A stretch of DNA of 64,000 nt from an uncultured Clostridia bacterium (GCA_934747775.1 CAKVHA010000003.1:39362-103361), one strand, 5' to 3'. Numbered from the stretch's first letter, positions 42,525 to 51,710 are shown. Notes: generated by a model not told the origin, from the letters alone. Numbers and translations: made by a program.

Positions 42525-42776
42525 ATGGAAAACAATAGTATGAAAGAACTTGTTAAATACATTATAGACAAACAAATTAAGGATTATATTAGCGGAAATG
42601 TTTCTAAAAACAAGAACACTTTAGAAAACACTGATCTTAAAATTTTTGAAGAAGAATCATTAAAAAGATATAATGAAGCGGTTAACAGACAAGCTGCTAT
42701 AAAAAACACAATTTACAGCGGCACTAAAAAACAGAATATCACTGCAAAGACCACCTCAACAGTTAGTGTTAAATAA
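42525..42776 (+). CDS. unknown 83-residue hydrophilic protein
   Basis: Start ATG at 42525, which follows GGAG by eight bases; the frame upstream to 42459 runs through the promoter and is not coding. The protein begins M-E-N-N-S-M-K-E-L-V, is helical and charged to ~55, then Thr/Ser/Lys-rich with the end T-S-T-V-S-V-K. No motif, signal or membrane helix. It is monocistronic: own promoter and a strong terminator 10 bases past the stop. Family not recognised. Confidence 0.7.
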   Translation: MENNSMKELVKYIIDKQIKDYISGNVSKNKNTLENTDLKIFEEESLKRYNEAVNRQAAIKNTIYSGTKKQNITAKTTSTVSVK

Positions 42777-42785
42777 TTACACAAA

Positions 42786-42813
42786 TGAGCAGCGAAAATA
42801 CGCTGCTCTTTTT
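42786..42813 (+). terminator. terminator of the 83-residue gene
   Basis: GAGCAGCG and CGCTGCTC pair around AAAATA, followed by T5. Perfect 8-bp GC-rich stem. Confidence 0.9.
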
Positions 42814-42815
42814 AT

Positions 42816-42845
42816 AGAAAAAGTAGGGTTATACCCTACTTTTTA
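42816..42845 (-). terminator. terminator of the 35-residue microprotein gene
   Basis: AAAAAGTAGGGT and ACCCTACTTTTT form a 12-bp stem with a three-base loop. On the minus strand it lies 33 bases past the microprotein stop. Confidence 0.8.
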
Positions 42846-42877
42846 AACTTATGAAATCTTGGCTTTAATAAAGAATG

Positions 42878-42985
42878 TTAGTTACAATCTTTAGTTTTAG
42901 TAGTCTTGTTGCATTTGCGGCCATTATCTGCGCCACACTCTGTGCGTCTTGACTTTCTGGTGTTTTTTTCCGTTTTTCTTGCCAT
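42878..42985 (-). CDS. 35-residue lysine/arginine- and cysteine-containing microprotein
   Basis: ATG preceded by AGGAGGTGA, a full Shine-Dalgarno match, at ideal spacing. The product begins M-A-R-K-T-E-K-N-T-R-K-S-R-R and has three Cys (17, 25, 34), 13 Lys/Arg and no hydrophobic core, so it is probably unfolded or metal/nucleic-acid bound. A possible promoter is TTGTCA-17 bp-TAATAA about 110 bases upstream, and a terminator follows. The RBS, terminator and isolated position argue for a real gene. Family and function unknown. Confidence 0.6.
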   Translation of the reverse strand: MARKTEKNTRKSRRTECGADNGRKCNKTTKTKDCN

Positions 42986-43198
42986 TAATTTCACCTCCTA
43001 TATACACAAAACACATATTAGACTTTTCGTTTTATTCACTTTTAAAACTTAATTTTAATACCTGTTTTGTTATTATTAATTTGTGCGAAATTTGACAAAT
43101 AATGTATTATTTTGACTGGAAATTATTGTAAAAACCGCAATACAAAATTATACAATTTTAAACAACAAACACCCATTTACACATTATAACGCTACAAC

Positions 43199-43228
43199 AA
43201 AAAAATGGCTTTAAATAGCCATTTTTTA
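43199..43228 (-). terminator. terminator after fakA
   Basis: AAATGGCT and AGCCATTT pair around a short AT loop, then T run on the minus strand, directly after the fakA stop. Confidence 0.8.
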
Positions 43229-43231
43229 TTA

Positions 43232-44878
43232 TTATTCCAAACTAATAATGTAATAGTATACAGGTTGTCCACCATAGATAAGAGTAACATCGCAAGAAGG
43301 ATATTTTTCTTCTACTTCATTAAGTAAAATATTAGCTTCTTCTTCTGGAATTTCTTTTCCGTAGAATAATGTAATATTTGTAACATTATCGTTGATAAGT
43401 TTTTCAATAAGTTGTAAAGTTGTGTCTTTTACAAGCTGACCTTTTGCCAAAATTGCTTTATCGTCCAAGCCAATAATGTCGCCTTTAGTAAGGTCAAAGC
43501 CGTCTACGTTGGTTGTTCTAACAGCATATGTAACCGAACCAGCAGCAACTTGCTCTTTTGCGTTAAGCATAGCATCTAGGTTTTCTTCCAAAGTTCCGTC
43601 TGGGTTAAATGCTAGTGCTGCTGCAAGGCCTTGTGGAACATTTTTAGTAGGAATAACGTGAATATACTTTTTAGTAAGGGCTTTAGCTTGTTCGGCAGCA
43701 AGTATAATATTTTTATTATTTGGCATAACAAAAACATTTTTAGCATTTACCTTGTCTACCGCTTTAGCAATATCGTCGGCACTAGGATTCATAGTTTGAC
43801 CACCTTCGATAATGTTGTCTACCATAATATCTTTAAACACATTGGCAATGCCGTCGCCTGGTGCAACCGCAACCATACCAAAGTCTTTAAGGTCTTTTTC
43901 TTGTTGGGTGCGAAGACGTTTTAATTCACGGTTTTGCTCCAACATATTTTCAATTTTTACATTAATAATTTCGCCTAGTTCTAGGGCGTTTCCAATAGCC
44001 AAGTTTGGTTCGTTTGTGTGAACATGAACCTTAACAAGTTCCAAGTCGCCAATACACACAACACAGTCACCAATGTTAAGTAGGTTTTCACGAAGTTTGT
44101 CGATATCACTTGCTGTGGTTTTCTTTTTCATATGGGTAACCATAAACTCGGTACAATAAGCAAATTCAATGTCGGCAAGGTTGTCCAAATTAACAAAGAA
44201 ATCATTGTTGTCGGCAACAGACGCACTACTTGCTTCCTCAATGTTAATTTCAATATCTTCGTCGCCCATAATTACACGTTGCATACCAGCAAAGATAACC
44301 AAAAGTCCACGACCACCAGCATCTACTACGCCTGCTTTTTTAAGCACAGGCAACATTTCTGGTGTTTGTTGTAAAACAGCTTCGCCGTCTTGCAATACAG
44401 CGTCGAAAAATGGCTCAAAGTCATTATATTTTTTGCTATGACGTGTTGCAGCTTCGCCAAGTGAACGAATTACTGTAAGAATTGTACCTTCTTTAGGTTG
44501 GGTAACAGCCTTATATGCGACAACCGAACCTTCCACCAATGCTTTAGCAAAAACTTTGGTTGTAATGTCCTTTTCTGCTTTGCCAATAACTGTACACATA
44601 CCTTTTAATATCTGTGACAAAATAACACCTGAGTTTCCTCTCGCACCACGTAAAGCGCCACGCGCTACACTATCGGCAATTGTACTAAAAGATGTTTCTA
44701 AGCACGCGTTAAGCTCCTTAACCGCGCTATTTAGTGTAAGACTCATATTTGTACCAGTATCACCGTCTGGAACTGGGAACACGTTTAATGAATCGACAAA
44801 TTTTTTATTATCATTTAAAACCTTTGCACCTGCATTTAGCATTTTTCTAAATGTTGTGCCATTAATTGATTTAAGCAT
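43232..44878 (-). CDS. fakA: DAK2/DegV-type fatty acid kinase subunit FakA (YloV)
   Basis: ATP-binding subunit that phosphorylates fatty acids held by FakB. The DhaL nucleotide site F-P-V-P-D-G-D-T-G-T-N-M (~34-45) and G-A-R-G-N-S-G-V-I-L-S-Q are clear; a middle domain and a DegV-like C-terminal domain complete 548 residues. GGAGAT RBS. It is downstream of asp23, as in B. subtilis yloU-yloV. No fakB is in the window. Confidence 0.93.
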   Translation of the reverse strand: MLKSINGTTFRKMLNAGAKVLNDNKKFVDSLNVFPVPDGDTGTNMSLTLNSAVKELNACLETSFSTIADSVARGALRGARGNSGVILSQILKGMCTVIGKAEKDITTKVFAKALVEGSVVAYKAVTQPKEGTILTVIRSLGEAATRHSKKYNDFEPFFDAVLQDGEAVLQQTPEMLPVLKKAGVVDAGGRGLLVIFAGMQRVIMGDEDIEINIEEASSASVADNNDFFVNLDNLADIEFAYCTEFMVTHMKKKTTASDIDKLRENLLNIGDCVVCIGDLELVKVHVHTNEPNLAIGNALELGEIINVKIENMLEQNRELKRLRTQQEKDLKDFGMVAVAPGDGIANVFKDIMVDNIIEGGQTMNPSADDIAKAVDKVNAKNVFVMPNNKNIILAAEQAKALTKKYIHVIPTKNVPQGLAAALAFNPDGTLEENLDAMLNAKEQVAAGSVTYAVRTTNVDGFDLTKGDIIGLDDKAILAKGQLVKDTTLQLIEKLINDNVTNITLFYGKEIPEEEANILLNEVEEKYPSCDVTLIYGGQPVYYYIISLE

Positions 44879-44909
44879 TATGTATAATCTCCTATATAAC
44901 CATTACGGG

Positions 44910-45251
44910 TTAAACTCTAACCCCTACTACATTAATATTTACTGAGTCGGTAATCATACCAGTAAACTTTTCAACACCATATTTAATGGCGCTTTTTAGG
45001 TTTTCAGTAACGGTGGAAATAGACACACCATACTTTATGATTACAAACAAATCGATATAAATTCTGTTATTTTGGGTGATTATATTAACGCCCTTTACTT
45101 TTCGCTTTTTCTTGGTGTAAAAATCTGATGCCTTTTGACCTACTAAATCTACAATGCCGTAGCAGTCGCGTGCAATATGGCTAGCAACAAGAGCAATGGC
45201 TTCGTTGCTAATTGTAATTTTACCGTAGGCATTAATTGTATTAACTGCCAT
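44910..45251 (-). CDS. Asp23/Gls24 family envelope stress protein (YloU)
   Basis: 113 residues of the DUF322 family: Y-G-K-I-T-I-S-N-E-A-I-A, C-Y-G-I-V-D-L, I-D-L-F-V-I-I-K-Y-G-V-S-I and a C-terminal V-N-I-N-V-V-G-V-R-V. AGGAGGT RBS. Small cytoplasmic, membrane-associated protein; in other Firmicutes it is cotranscribed with fakA. Exact role unknown. Confidence 0.93.
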   Translation of the reverse strand: MAVNTINAYGKITISNEAIALVASHIARDCYGIVDLVGQKASDFYTKKKRKVKGVNIITQNNRIYIDLFVIIKYGVSISTVTENLKSAIKYGVEKFTGMITDSVNINVVGVRV

Positions 45252-45437
45252 AAAAAGACCTCCTTATAATCACTTACTATAATGTAATTTATTATCTAAT
45301 TATAATTTAATATGCAAAAACAAGTTTTTTGCACTAAACTTACATTGTAGATTTTACAATAAAAGTATTAATTTTGCAAGAGATTTTAATCAAGTTTATG
45401 TTATTTATAGTATTTATAAAAATTTTTCATATTTTTC

Positions 45438-45466
45438 TTGCAAATTACCACAAAGTTTGTTATACT
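45438..45466 (+). promoter_or_regulatory. rpmB promoter
   Basis: TTGCAA (45438-45443), 17 bp, TATACT (45461-45466). Confidence 0.65.
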
Positions 45467-45509
45467 AAGTTGCAGTTTAAAAATATACGAATTACTTTGG
45501 GGGTACAAA

Positions 45510-45698
45510 ATGGCAAAAGAATGTTATATTTGTGGAAAAAAACAAGTGGCAGGTAATCAAGTTAGCCACTCACATATTGCTAATGGCAGAACTTTTGGTG
45601 CAAACTTACAAAAAAAGCCTGTTGATATTGACGGCAAAGCTACTAAAAAATATATTTGCACAAGATGTTTAAAAACTCTTAAAAAAGACAATCAATAA
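45510..45698 (+). CDS. rpmB: 50S ribosomal protein L28 (zinc-binding type)
   Basis: 62 residues from the ATG at 45510: A-K-E-C-Y-I-C-G-K-K, S-H-S-H-I-A-N-G-R-T and I-C-T-R-C-L-K-T-L-K. Two C-x2-C pairs mark the zinc (C+) form. The frame is open further upstream but that part includes the promoter. Divergent to asp23-fakA and facing spoVM, the standard order in Bacillus. Confidence 0.97.
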   Translation: MAKECYICGKKQVAGNQVSHSHIANGRTFGANLQKKPVDIDGKATKKYICTRCLKTLKKDNQ

Positions 45699-45727
45699 TC
45701 AAATTAGCCCATGTTATGGGTTATAAT

Positions 45728-45763
45728 AAAAAATTCCACTTGTAATTTAAGTGGATTTTTTTA
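45728..45763. terminator. bidirectional terminator between rpmB and spoVM
   Basis: TCCACTT (45735-45741) pairs with AAGTGGA (45749-45755), with A and T tracts on both sides. Confidence 0.8.
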
Positions 45764-45786
45764 TTACAATTTCTTGTTTTACGCAC

Positions 45787-45867
45787 CTACTCATTTAGTT
45801 GTTTTCTAAATATTAACCTTAACAATGGTTTTAAAAACGCTGGGCACTTAATGCAGATTATTTTCAT
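45787..45867 (-). CDS. spoVM: stage V sporulation protein M (SpoVM)
   Basis: A 26-residue amphipathic peptide, exactly the length of B. subtilis SpoVM, which senses convex membrane on the forespore and seeds the spore coat with SpoIVA. Start M-K-x3-I-K-x-P-x-F-L and Arg17 coincide with the Bacillus protein, including Pro9, which is needed for proper localisation there. RBS GGAAGGTG four bases from the ATG. It sits between rpmB and the rpe-rsgA genes, its conserved site. Upstream is CATATAAT, possibly a sporulation or sigma-A -10. Identification is from length, motif and synteny together. Confidence 0.85.
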   Translation of the reverse strand: MKIICIKCPAFLKPLLRLIFRKQLNE

Positions 45868-46003
45868 ACAACACCTTCCACTATTTTTTATATTATATGC
45901 CATCATACTCTAATTGGTTAAAAACCATAGCAAACTAATTGGCTTTTGGTTATACAAACTATATAATTGATTTTACTAATATGTATAAATTTAAATTCAT
46001 AAA

Positions 46004-46042
46004 TAAAAAAGTTAGCAGACCATAAAAAGTTGCTAACTTTTT
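46004..46042. terminator. terminator of the repeat lipoprotein gene
   Basis: GTTAGCA (46011-46017) pairs with TGCTAAC (46031-46037), flanked by A6 and T5 tracts. It ends the long priA-to-lipoprotein transcript; the region 45868-46003 between it and spoVM holds only the spoVM upstream region. Confidence 0.8.
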
Positions 46043-46046
46043 CTTT

Positions 46047-49000
46047 TTATTTCAATGTTGGATGTTTGTCGGTATATATGTTCCAAATTTCAGAATCCCA
46101 ATTTGCAGAACATAAATTCTGCCAAATATTTTCTAACGTTTCTTCAGTAGCATATGTAGCCGAATAATGTTCAATATTTGTAGTAACAACAACACCGCTA
46201 TAACTATATCCTCCTTTTAATGAAGAATATAGAATTTCACGACCTCCAACACAAGGACTAACTCCCGATGTTCCAGCAGTATGTTTAGTCGAATCTGTAA
46301 CCGTTACACTTACATTACCACTACTATAAAAACATATCAACTCCGAATATGTTCCAGAACCCATATTTGTTCCGTTAAGGTACCCAGCAAATCCGCCAAC
46401 ATATACTTTTTCAGCACCATTTGCATTTACAGTAACATCTGATGTCGAATAACAATAACTAATTTTACCATATTCTGAATAAGCAACAAAACCACCAACA
46501 TAAACTTTTGATGTATAAATCCAATTATCATTATCTTCGCCTTGAATTGCGGTTGCTTCAACTGTGCCTGTTGAATAACAGTTATTAATAACCGCTCTTG
46601 CTTCTCCAATAAATCCTGCGGTTTTATTACCATAATCACTTGTAGTTTTAACATTACTGGTTGAATAACAGTTGTCGACATAACCATAAGCAATTCCAAC
46701 AAAACCACCACAAACAAGAATACGTGTATTATCTGCTAAAATACTCCCATCTGAAGATGCATTTGATATTCTTGATAAAGAGCTAATACTTCCAACAAAA
46801 CCACCAACAGTAGGGCTAAATATATTACTAATTGTTATAGTAACACTTGCGCCACTTTTTGTTATAGTAGAACCACCAGTAACCATTCCAACAAAACCGC
46901 CGATTTTAGGATATAAGCTTGTATCTTTTGTTGATGTTACGGTAATTGTGCCAGACACATTAACATTTTCTATTAATGATTTTTTTGGAACTATTGCTGA
47001 AACAATACCAATATATGTGTCATCTGTTGTAACTTCGGTTGTTATAGTTACATTTTCAAGCGTAAGATTTTTAATTGTATAATTTGTTATAGTTGTAAAT
47101 AATCCAGCACTGCCATTAGCACTTGCAATTTTAAAGTTATATAATCTATAAAAATTACCATCAAATACCGCATTAATGTTAATTGGGCTAATTGTTGCAT
47201 TTTGAAAGTCGATAGAGGCGCTTAAAGTATAATTACCAGTTAAAGTTCTATTTTGCAATGCCATAAAGCCTGCTTGATTTGTTATATGGTAACTCTCTTT
47301 ATACTCTTTTAGTGAAGGTAATTCAGTTTGTGAAAGACTCCAAACATTAAAATCCCAACTAGTATATAGTTTTTCAAGTAGGCTTAACCTATTCAATTCG
47401 GTTGCATCTGAATAAAACTTATATGTAGTTTCAGTACCATTTGCAATAGTCGTAATCAAGACATCGCTGGAATAGTAGCAATTTTTTACAGTAATATCAG
47501 AACTTTCATATCCGATTATAGGACCAAGAGATGTTGATTTTTGACTAATAAGTTGCTTTATACTTCCTAAAACAACACAATCCGATATTAGGGTAGAAGA
47601 AAAAGAATAACCAACAATTCCACCTCCTCTTGTATATAATCCATTTAGACCAACATTACCATTGTAATAACATTCAATAATCACAACATTTGACTTTGTC
47701 TTATTTTTTTCGACATCATCAATAGAACCAATTATACCACCAGCACAACCGGTGTGTGGCGATTCTTCTGAACAGGTAATATTTACCAAAGAATAACAGT
47801 TTACAATACGTGCATAAGTAGATGAAATATGACCAATAAGCCCACCAGCAGCTGTGTATCCATTTATTGTGCCTGTTGTATAACAATTACTAATAAACGA
47901 GTTTCCATCTTCACCATCGTCAACATAATCTATTAGACCGCCACTAGTACCGGATGCTTTGATGTTCATATTAATAACCGAGCAATTTATGACATTACAA
48001 TTTTTTACACCAGCAATAAATCCACCAATCGATGTGTAATTTTCAACATTCACATTTTTTATTGTCGCATTTTCATTCCAACCAAAGATTCTTGAATTTA
48101 TATTTATATTTCTGATATAATGTCCTTTACCATCAAATGAAACGCCTTTTAATGCGACACTTTCCCATTTCATTCCAGTAAGGTCAATATCATTAGCAAG
48201 AACAAAATTAAAAGAAGTTTTGTACTTTGAATTATGCAAATAACTATTAAAATCATTAGCGTCATATATGACTATATTGCCTTCGGAATCTTTTAACCAT
48301 TTTGCATATAGGTCAATATTTCCCTTGTTTTTGGTTCCATATTTGATTTCAGTAATTTTGTTTGTGCAGTTTTCATCTAGATACCAGCCACAGAATTCAT
48401 TATCCTGCATTGTAGCATTTTTAAAACTAAAACTTGAAATTTCTGAATAAAAAGTTGGATTTGAAGCATCATTTTCTCCGCCGTTTAAATGGTATGTAAT
48501 ACTGTATTTTTCAGCCCATTTTATATAAACATTTGTATCCCCTAAAATGCAATCATTAGCATTGATTAAACGAGTAAAATTTTCATCAAGATACCAACCA
48601 TTAAAAACACAATTATCTTTTTCAGGTTTAAGATTATTTAAGTAGTCTACTAAAGTAGAATTATAACCAGCACTTATAGAAGGAATTTGAATTCCGCCGT
48701 TTGTTATGAAAGATATTGTATATTCTCTCGTGTTGCTTGAAAAAGCAGCGCCAACACTTGTACCCATTGTAACATCTGGTCCATAATTTATTATCCAACT
48801 ATTAAATTCAAAAACCTTTGAAACAGTCATTGGATCAGGGGTTGCAGTAACTACCACATCGCCAATTATAATCTTATTCCCGTCTTTTTGGATTGGCGTT
48901 CCATAATATGCTGTAACTTTTTCATGATCAACAGTACCATTGCCAACAACGTAAATTCTTACATCATATTGACGGAGAGTTTCTTTAAATGATGCATAAA

Positions 49001-50174
49001 CAGTTCTATCTGCGATTACATTTGTTAAATTATCTTCAACAGTACCACCTTTCTCTGTAACCCACTTATCAAAGGTAAAATGATATTGTTCTGTACTATT
49101 TTTAGTTGGAATTGTTTTATTAAATACAATGTCATGACCCTTCTCGGTAAAAATTTCGCAAATTAATTCATTACCATTATAAAATTTTATACTAGGAAGT
49201 TTTTCCCATTTTGCATATAAGGTCAAATTCCCAGTAGTCCCAGCAAAAATAGTTTCAACTTTTGTAGTAAAGTCTGAATCAGAGTACCAGCCTAAAAAGG
49301 TATAGTTTGTTTTAGTAGGATTAGTCAAAATCACATTATCTAATTCAGTGTAACTGTTTGGGTTATCACTACTATTTTTTCCGCCACTCAATACATAGGT
49401 TATGTTGTAGATTTTAAGCCATTTGGCATACAAAACCTTGTCATCTGTGTTTCCAGCAGAAATGGTTTCAATTTTGTTAGTGAAGTTTGCATCTGAATAC
49501 CAGCCATTAAAAACATAACCATCCTTTGAAGGTTCTTTTAGAGTAATTGTTTGCTCTATCGTATAAGTATTCGGATTTGAAGCATTATTTCTTCCACCAG
49601 ATAATACATATCTAATATTGTATCTCACAGGTTCCCATTTAGCATAAAGATTTAGTTTACCATACCGGCCAAGACAATTTGTTATTTTATTGTTATTTTC
49701 GTTATACCAGCCAACAAAGTTGTAGCCATATTTAACTGGATCTATAAAATTAAAATTGGTTTCAATATTGTATTTGGTAATATTTGAATGATCATTAGTA
49801 CCACCATTTAAGTTATAAACAATATCATAATCTATAGTGTCAAATTTAGCATAAACAACATAATTTTTCTCTACATCATTTGCTATCGTTTCAAGTGAAA
49901 ATGGTGTTGTAAAAGTTGGTTCAAAATACCACCCTTTAAATTCATAACCAACTTTATTGGTTTTATCTTTATCAGGAATTTCAACAGTACCATTTAATAT
50001 TTGTTTTGAATCAATAACATCATTTAGATTATCGTGAAACCAAACATAATTCACAAAATATCTAGTCGATTGGTTATTATCATCTCCACCATTATTGTTG
50101 CCACAAGCAAAGAAGAAAACTGGGCCCAATAAAACAATCAGCAAAATTATAAAACATTTAACTTTTCTTTTCAT
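46047..50174 (-). CDS. giant lipoprotein with InlB repeats and GLUG repeats
   Basis: 1375 residues. The signal peptide ends in a lipobox, F-F-A-C (Cys24), followed by an Asn/Asp/Gly spacer, so it is a membrane lipoprotein facing outward. About seven InlB/Flg_new units occupy ~38-625, each with G-W-Y and A-K-W landmarks; units 3 and 4 (~184-252, 254-323) are near copies. From ~627 on, GLUG-type repeats (G-G-F-V-G, C-Y-S-T-G-T-V, N-C-Y-S) form a likely beta-solenoid. Adhesin or polymer-binding role is inferred. It begins 21 bases after rpe with RBS AGGAG and no own promoter, so it probably rides on the priA-rpe transcript. Confidence 0.88.
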   Translation of the reverse strand: MKRKVKCFIILLIVLLGPVFFFACGNNNGGDDNNQSTRYFVNYVWFHDNLNDVIDSKQILNGTVEIPDKDKTNKVGYEFKGWYFEPTFTTPFSLETIANDVEKNYVVYAKFDTIDYDIVYNLNGGTNDHSNITKYNIETNFNFIDPVKYGYNFVGWYNENNNKITNCLGRYGKLNLYAKWEPVRYNIRYVLSGGRNNASNPNTYTIEQTITLKEPSKDGYVFNGWYSDANFTNKIETISAGNTDDKVLYAKWLKIYNITYVLSGGKNSSDNPNSYTELDNVILTNPTKTNYTFLGWYSDSDFTTKVETIFAGTTGNLTLYAKWEKLPSIKFYNGNELICEIFTEKGHDIVFNKTIPTKNSTEQYHFTFDKWVTEKGGTVEDNLTNVIADRTVYASFKETLRQYDVRIYVVGNGTVDHEKVTAYYGTPIQKDGNKIIIGDVVVTATPDPMTVSKVFEFNSWIINYGPDVTMGTSVGAAFSSNTREYTISFITNGGIQIPSISAGYNSTLVDYLNNLKPEKDNCVFNGWYLDENFTRLINANDCILGDTNVYIKWAEKYSITYHLNGGENDASNPTFYSEISSFSFKNATMQDNEFCGWYLDENCTNKITEIKYGTKNKGNIDLYAKWLKDSEGNIVIYDANDFNSYLHNSKYKTSFNFVLANDIDLTGMKWESVALKGVSFDGKGHYIRNININSRIFGWNENATIKNVNVENYTSIGGFIAGVKNCNVINCSVINMNIKASGTSGGLIDYVDDGEDGNSFISNCYTTGTINGYTAAGGLIGHISSTYARIVNCYSLVNITCSEESPHTGCAGGIIGSIDDVEKNKTKSNVVIIECYYNGNVGLNGLYTRGGGIVGYSFSSTLISDCVVLGSIKQLISQKSTSLGPIIGYESSDITVKNCYYSSDVLITTIANGTETTYKFYSDATELNRLSLLEKLYTSWDFNVWSLSQTELPSLKEYKESYHITNQAGFMALQNRTLTGNYTLSASIDFQNATISPININAVFDGNFYRLYNFKIASANGSAGLFTTITNYTIKNLTLENVTITTEVTTDDTYIGIVSAIVPKKSLIENVNVSGTITVTSTKDTSLYPKIGGFVGMVTGGSTITKSGASVTITISNIFSPTVGGFVGSISSLSRISNASSDGSILADNTRILVCGGFVGIAYGYVDNCYSTSNVKTTSDYGNKTAGFIGEARAVINNCYSTGTVEATAIQGEDNDNWIYTSKVYVGGFVAYSEYGKISYCYSTSDVTVNANGAEKVYVGGFAGYLNGTNMGSGTYSELICFYSSGNVSVTVTDSTKHTAGTSGVSPCVGGREILYSSLKGGYSYSGVVVTTNIEHYSATYATEETLENIWQNLCSANWDSEIWNIYTDKHPTLK

Positions 50175-50194
50175 ATATAATCACTCCTACAATA

Positions 50195-50851
50195 TTACAA
50201 ACTATGTACTTTTTCTACTAGTTTACGTTTGTTGGGAGCATTGAATAAGCACGAGCCCATAACAACCATATCTGCGCCAGCGTCTGCCACAGCTTTAAGA
50301 TTTTCTTCGTTTACTCCGCCGTCTACTTCCACTTTAACAGGATAATCGTACTCGTAAATAATGCCGCGCAGTTCCTTTACCTTTGGCAATGTGTTACTAA
50401 TCATTTTTTGACCGCTTTTACCTGGCTCAACGCCCATAATAAGCACAACATCTACTAGTGGCAAAAGGTGCTTAATTTGTTTAACAAATGTGTTTGGTTT
50501 AATTGAAAGCCCAACCAAAATATGCGCGTCGCGAATACGATTTATTGCCTTAAGTAGGTCATTTTCATTTTTAAACGCTTCATAGTGAATAGTAATGATG
50601 TTTGGTTTTAGTTTTATGTAGTCTTTTAAAAAATCTAGTGGCTCGTTAATCATAAGATGAACATCTAGCGGCATAAGGGTGTTGTCCCACACTTCTTTAA
50701 TTGTACTATTGTTTAAAGCAAAAGTTTCTACAAAGTTTTCACGCATAACATCACAATGAATATAATCAGCACCCAAATCTTGTAAGCTTTTACAATAGTC
50801 AACCGCTTTTTCTTCGGGGCAAGGATTAAAACTTGCGGATAATTTAATCAT
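50195..50851 (-). CDS. rpe: ribulose-phosphate 3-epimerase
   Basis: Pentose-phosphate enzyme, TIM barrel, 218 residues. Metal and catalytic positions are kept: I-H-C-D-V-M (His, Asp), D-V-H-L-M-I (His), V-E-V-D-G-G-V (Asp) and M-G-V-E-P-G-K-S-G-Q. The usual L-S-A-D-F near the start is L-S-A-S-F and D-V-M-D-G is D-V-M-R-E, so it is somewhat divergent, and a related sugar-phosphate epimerase is possible. It overlaps rsgA by eight bases. Confidence 0.87.
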   Translation of the reverse strand: MIKLSASFNPCPEEKAVDYCKSLQDLGADYIHCDVMRENFVETFALNNSTIKEVWDNTLMPLDVHLMINEPLDFLKDYIKLKPNIITIHYEAFKNENDLLKAINRIRDAHILVGLSIKPNTFVKQIKHLLPLVDVVLIMGVEPGKSGQKMISNTLPKVKELRGIIYEYDYPVKVEVDGGVNEENLKAVADAGADMVVMGSCLFNAPNKRKLVEKVHSL

Positions 50852-51710
50852 ATTTTCTCTCCCATTTTTCTTTTAATTCGTTATATATTTTACAATATCT
50901 ATCGTATCGTGACAAGCAAATTTTGCCTTCCAACACAGCTTTTGTAACGCCACAATCTTTTGCTCCACAATTTATGTGGTCACAACCTAAATATCTACAT
51001 TCCACTTCGTATGGCTCAAAATCTGGATAATAATGTTTTAGTTCGCTTGGCTCTAAGTTAAGGCTAAGCATACTAAACCCTGGTGTGTCGGCTATAAAAA
51101 AGTCGTTGCAGCAATACAGCTGATTGTGGCGCGTTGTGTGTTGACCACGCTCAATTTTGCGGCTAAGACCGTTTGTTTGTAGGTTAAAATCGGGACAAAT
51201 TGCGTTTATAATACTACTTTTACCCACAGCACTCTGACCAGCAAATGCGGAAATTTTGCCGCTAAGCATACTTACTATTTCGCCAACATCACTATTGATT
51301 GCGGACACAACAACCACCTTTACGCCAAAAAATTCGCGTTTTATGTCAATAAGTTCTGTTTCGCTAATAAGGTCGGATTTATTTACAACAATGACTGGCA
51401 TTATGTTGTTGGTTTTGGCATAAATTATAAGCTTATCTATAAGCAAATAATCTGGCTTTGGCGATTTTGCCATAACAATAAACAATTGGTCAATATTTGC
51501 AATAGACGGTCGCACAAGCTCGCTGACGCGTGGCATAATTTTTGTGATAACATTTTTATTGCTGTCATAATCGTTTAAGTTAAATTCCACAATATCGCCA
51601 ACAAGCGGCTTATTGTTTTTTTTAACAACTCCGCTTAAAATGCATTCGTATTCGGCGTCAGCTTTTACAAGATAATTTGCGCCCATTACGCGTAAAACTC
51701 TGCCCTGCAT
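50844..51710 (-). CDS. rsgA: small ribosomal subunit biogenesis GTPase RsgA
   Basis: Circularly permuted GTPase acting on late 30S assembly. Order OB-fold, then G4 V-V-N-K-S-D-L, G1 G-Q-S-A-V-G-K-S-S-I and G3 D-T-P-G-F, then a zinc domain (C-R-Y-L-G-C-D-H-I-N-C-G-A-K-D-C). 288 residues. Its ATG overlaps the rlmN stop by one base; the prpC-prkC pair that normally separates rlmN and rsgA is absent. Confidence 0.96.
   Translation of the reverse strand: MQGRVLRVMGANYLVKADAEYECILSGVVKKNNKPLVGDIVEFNLNDYDSNKNVITKIMPRVSELVRPSIANIDQLFIVMAKSPKPDYLLIDKLIIYAKTNNIMPVIVVNKSDLISETELIDIKREFFGVKVVVVSAINSDVGEIVSMLSGKISAFAGQSAVGKSSIINAICPDFNLQTNGLSRKIERGQHTTRHNQLYCCNDFFIADTPGFSMLSLNLEPSELKHYYPDFEPYEVECRYLGCDHINCGAKDCGVTKAVLEGKICLSRYDRYCKIYNELKEKWERKYD

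Noticed and set aside
46427..46717. 96-codon minus-strand frame inside the lipoprotein gene
   Set aside because: Shadow of the GLUG repeat region in another frame; composition follows the repeats.
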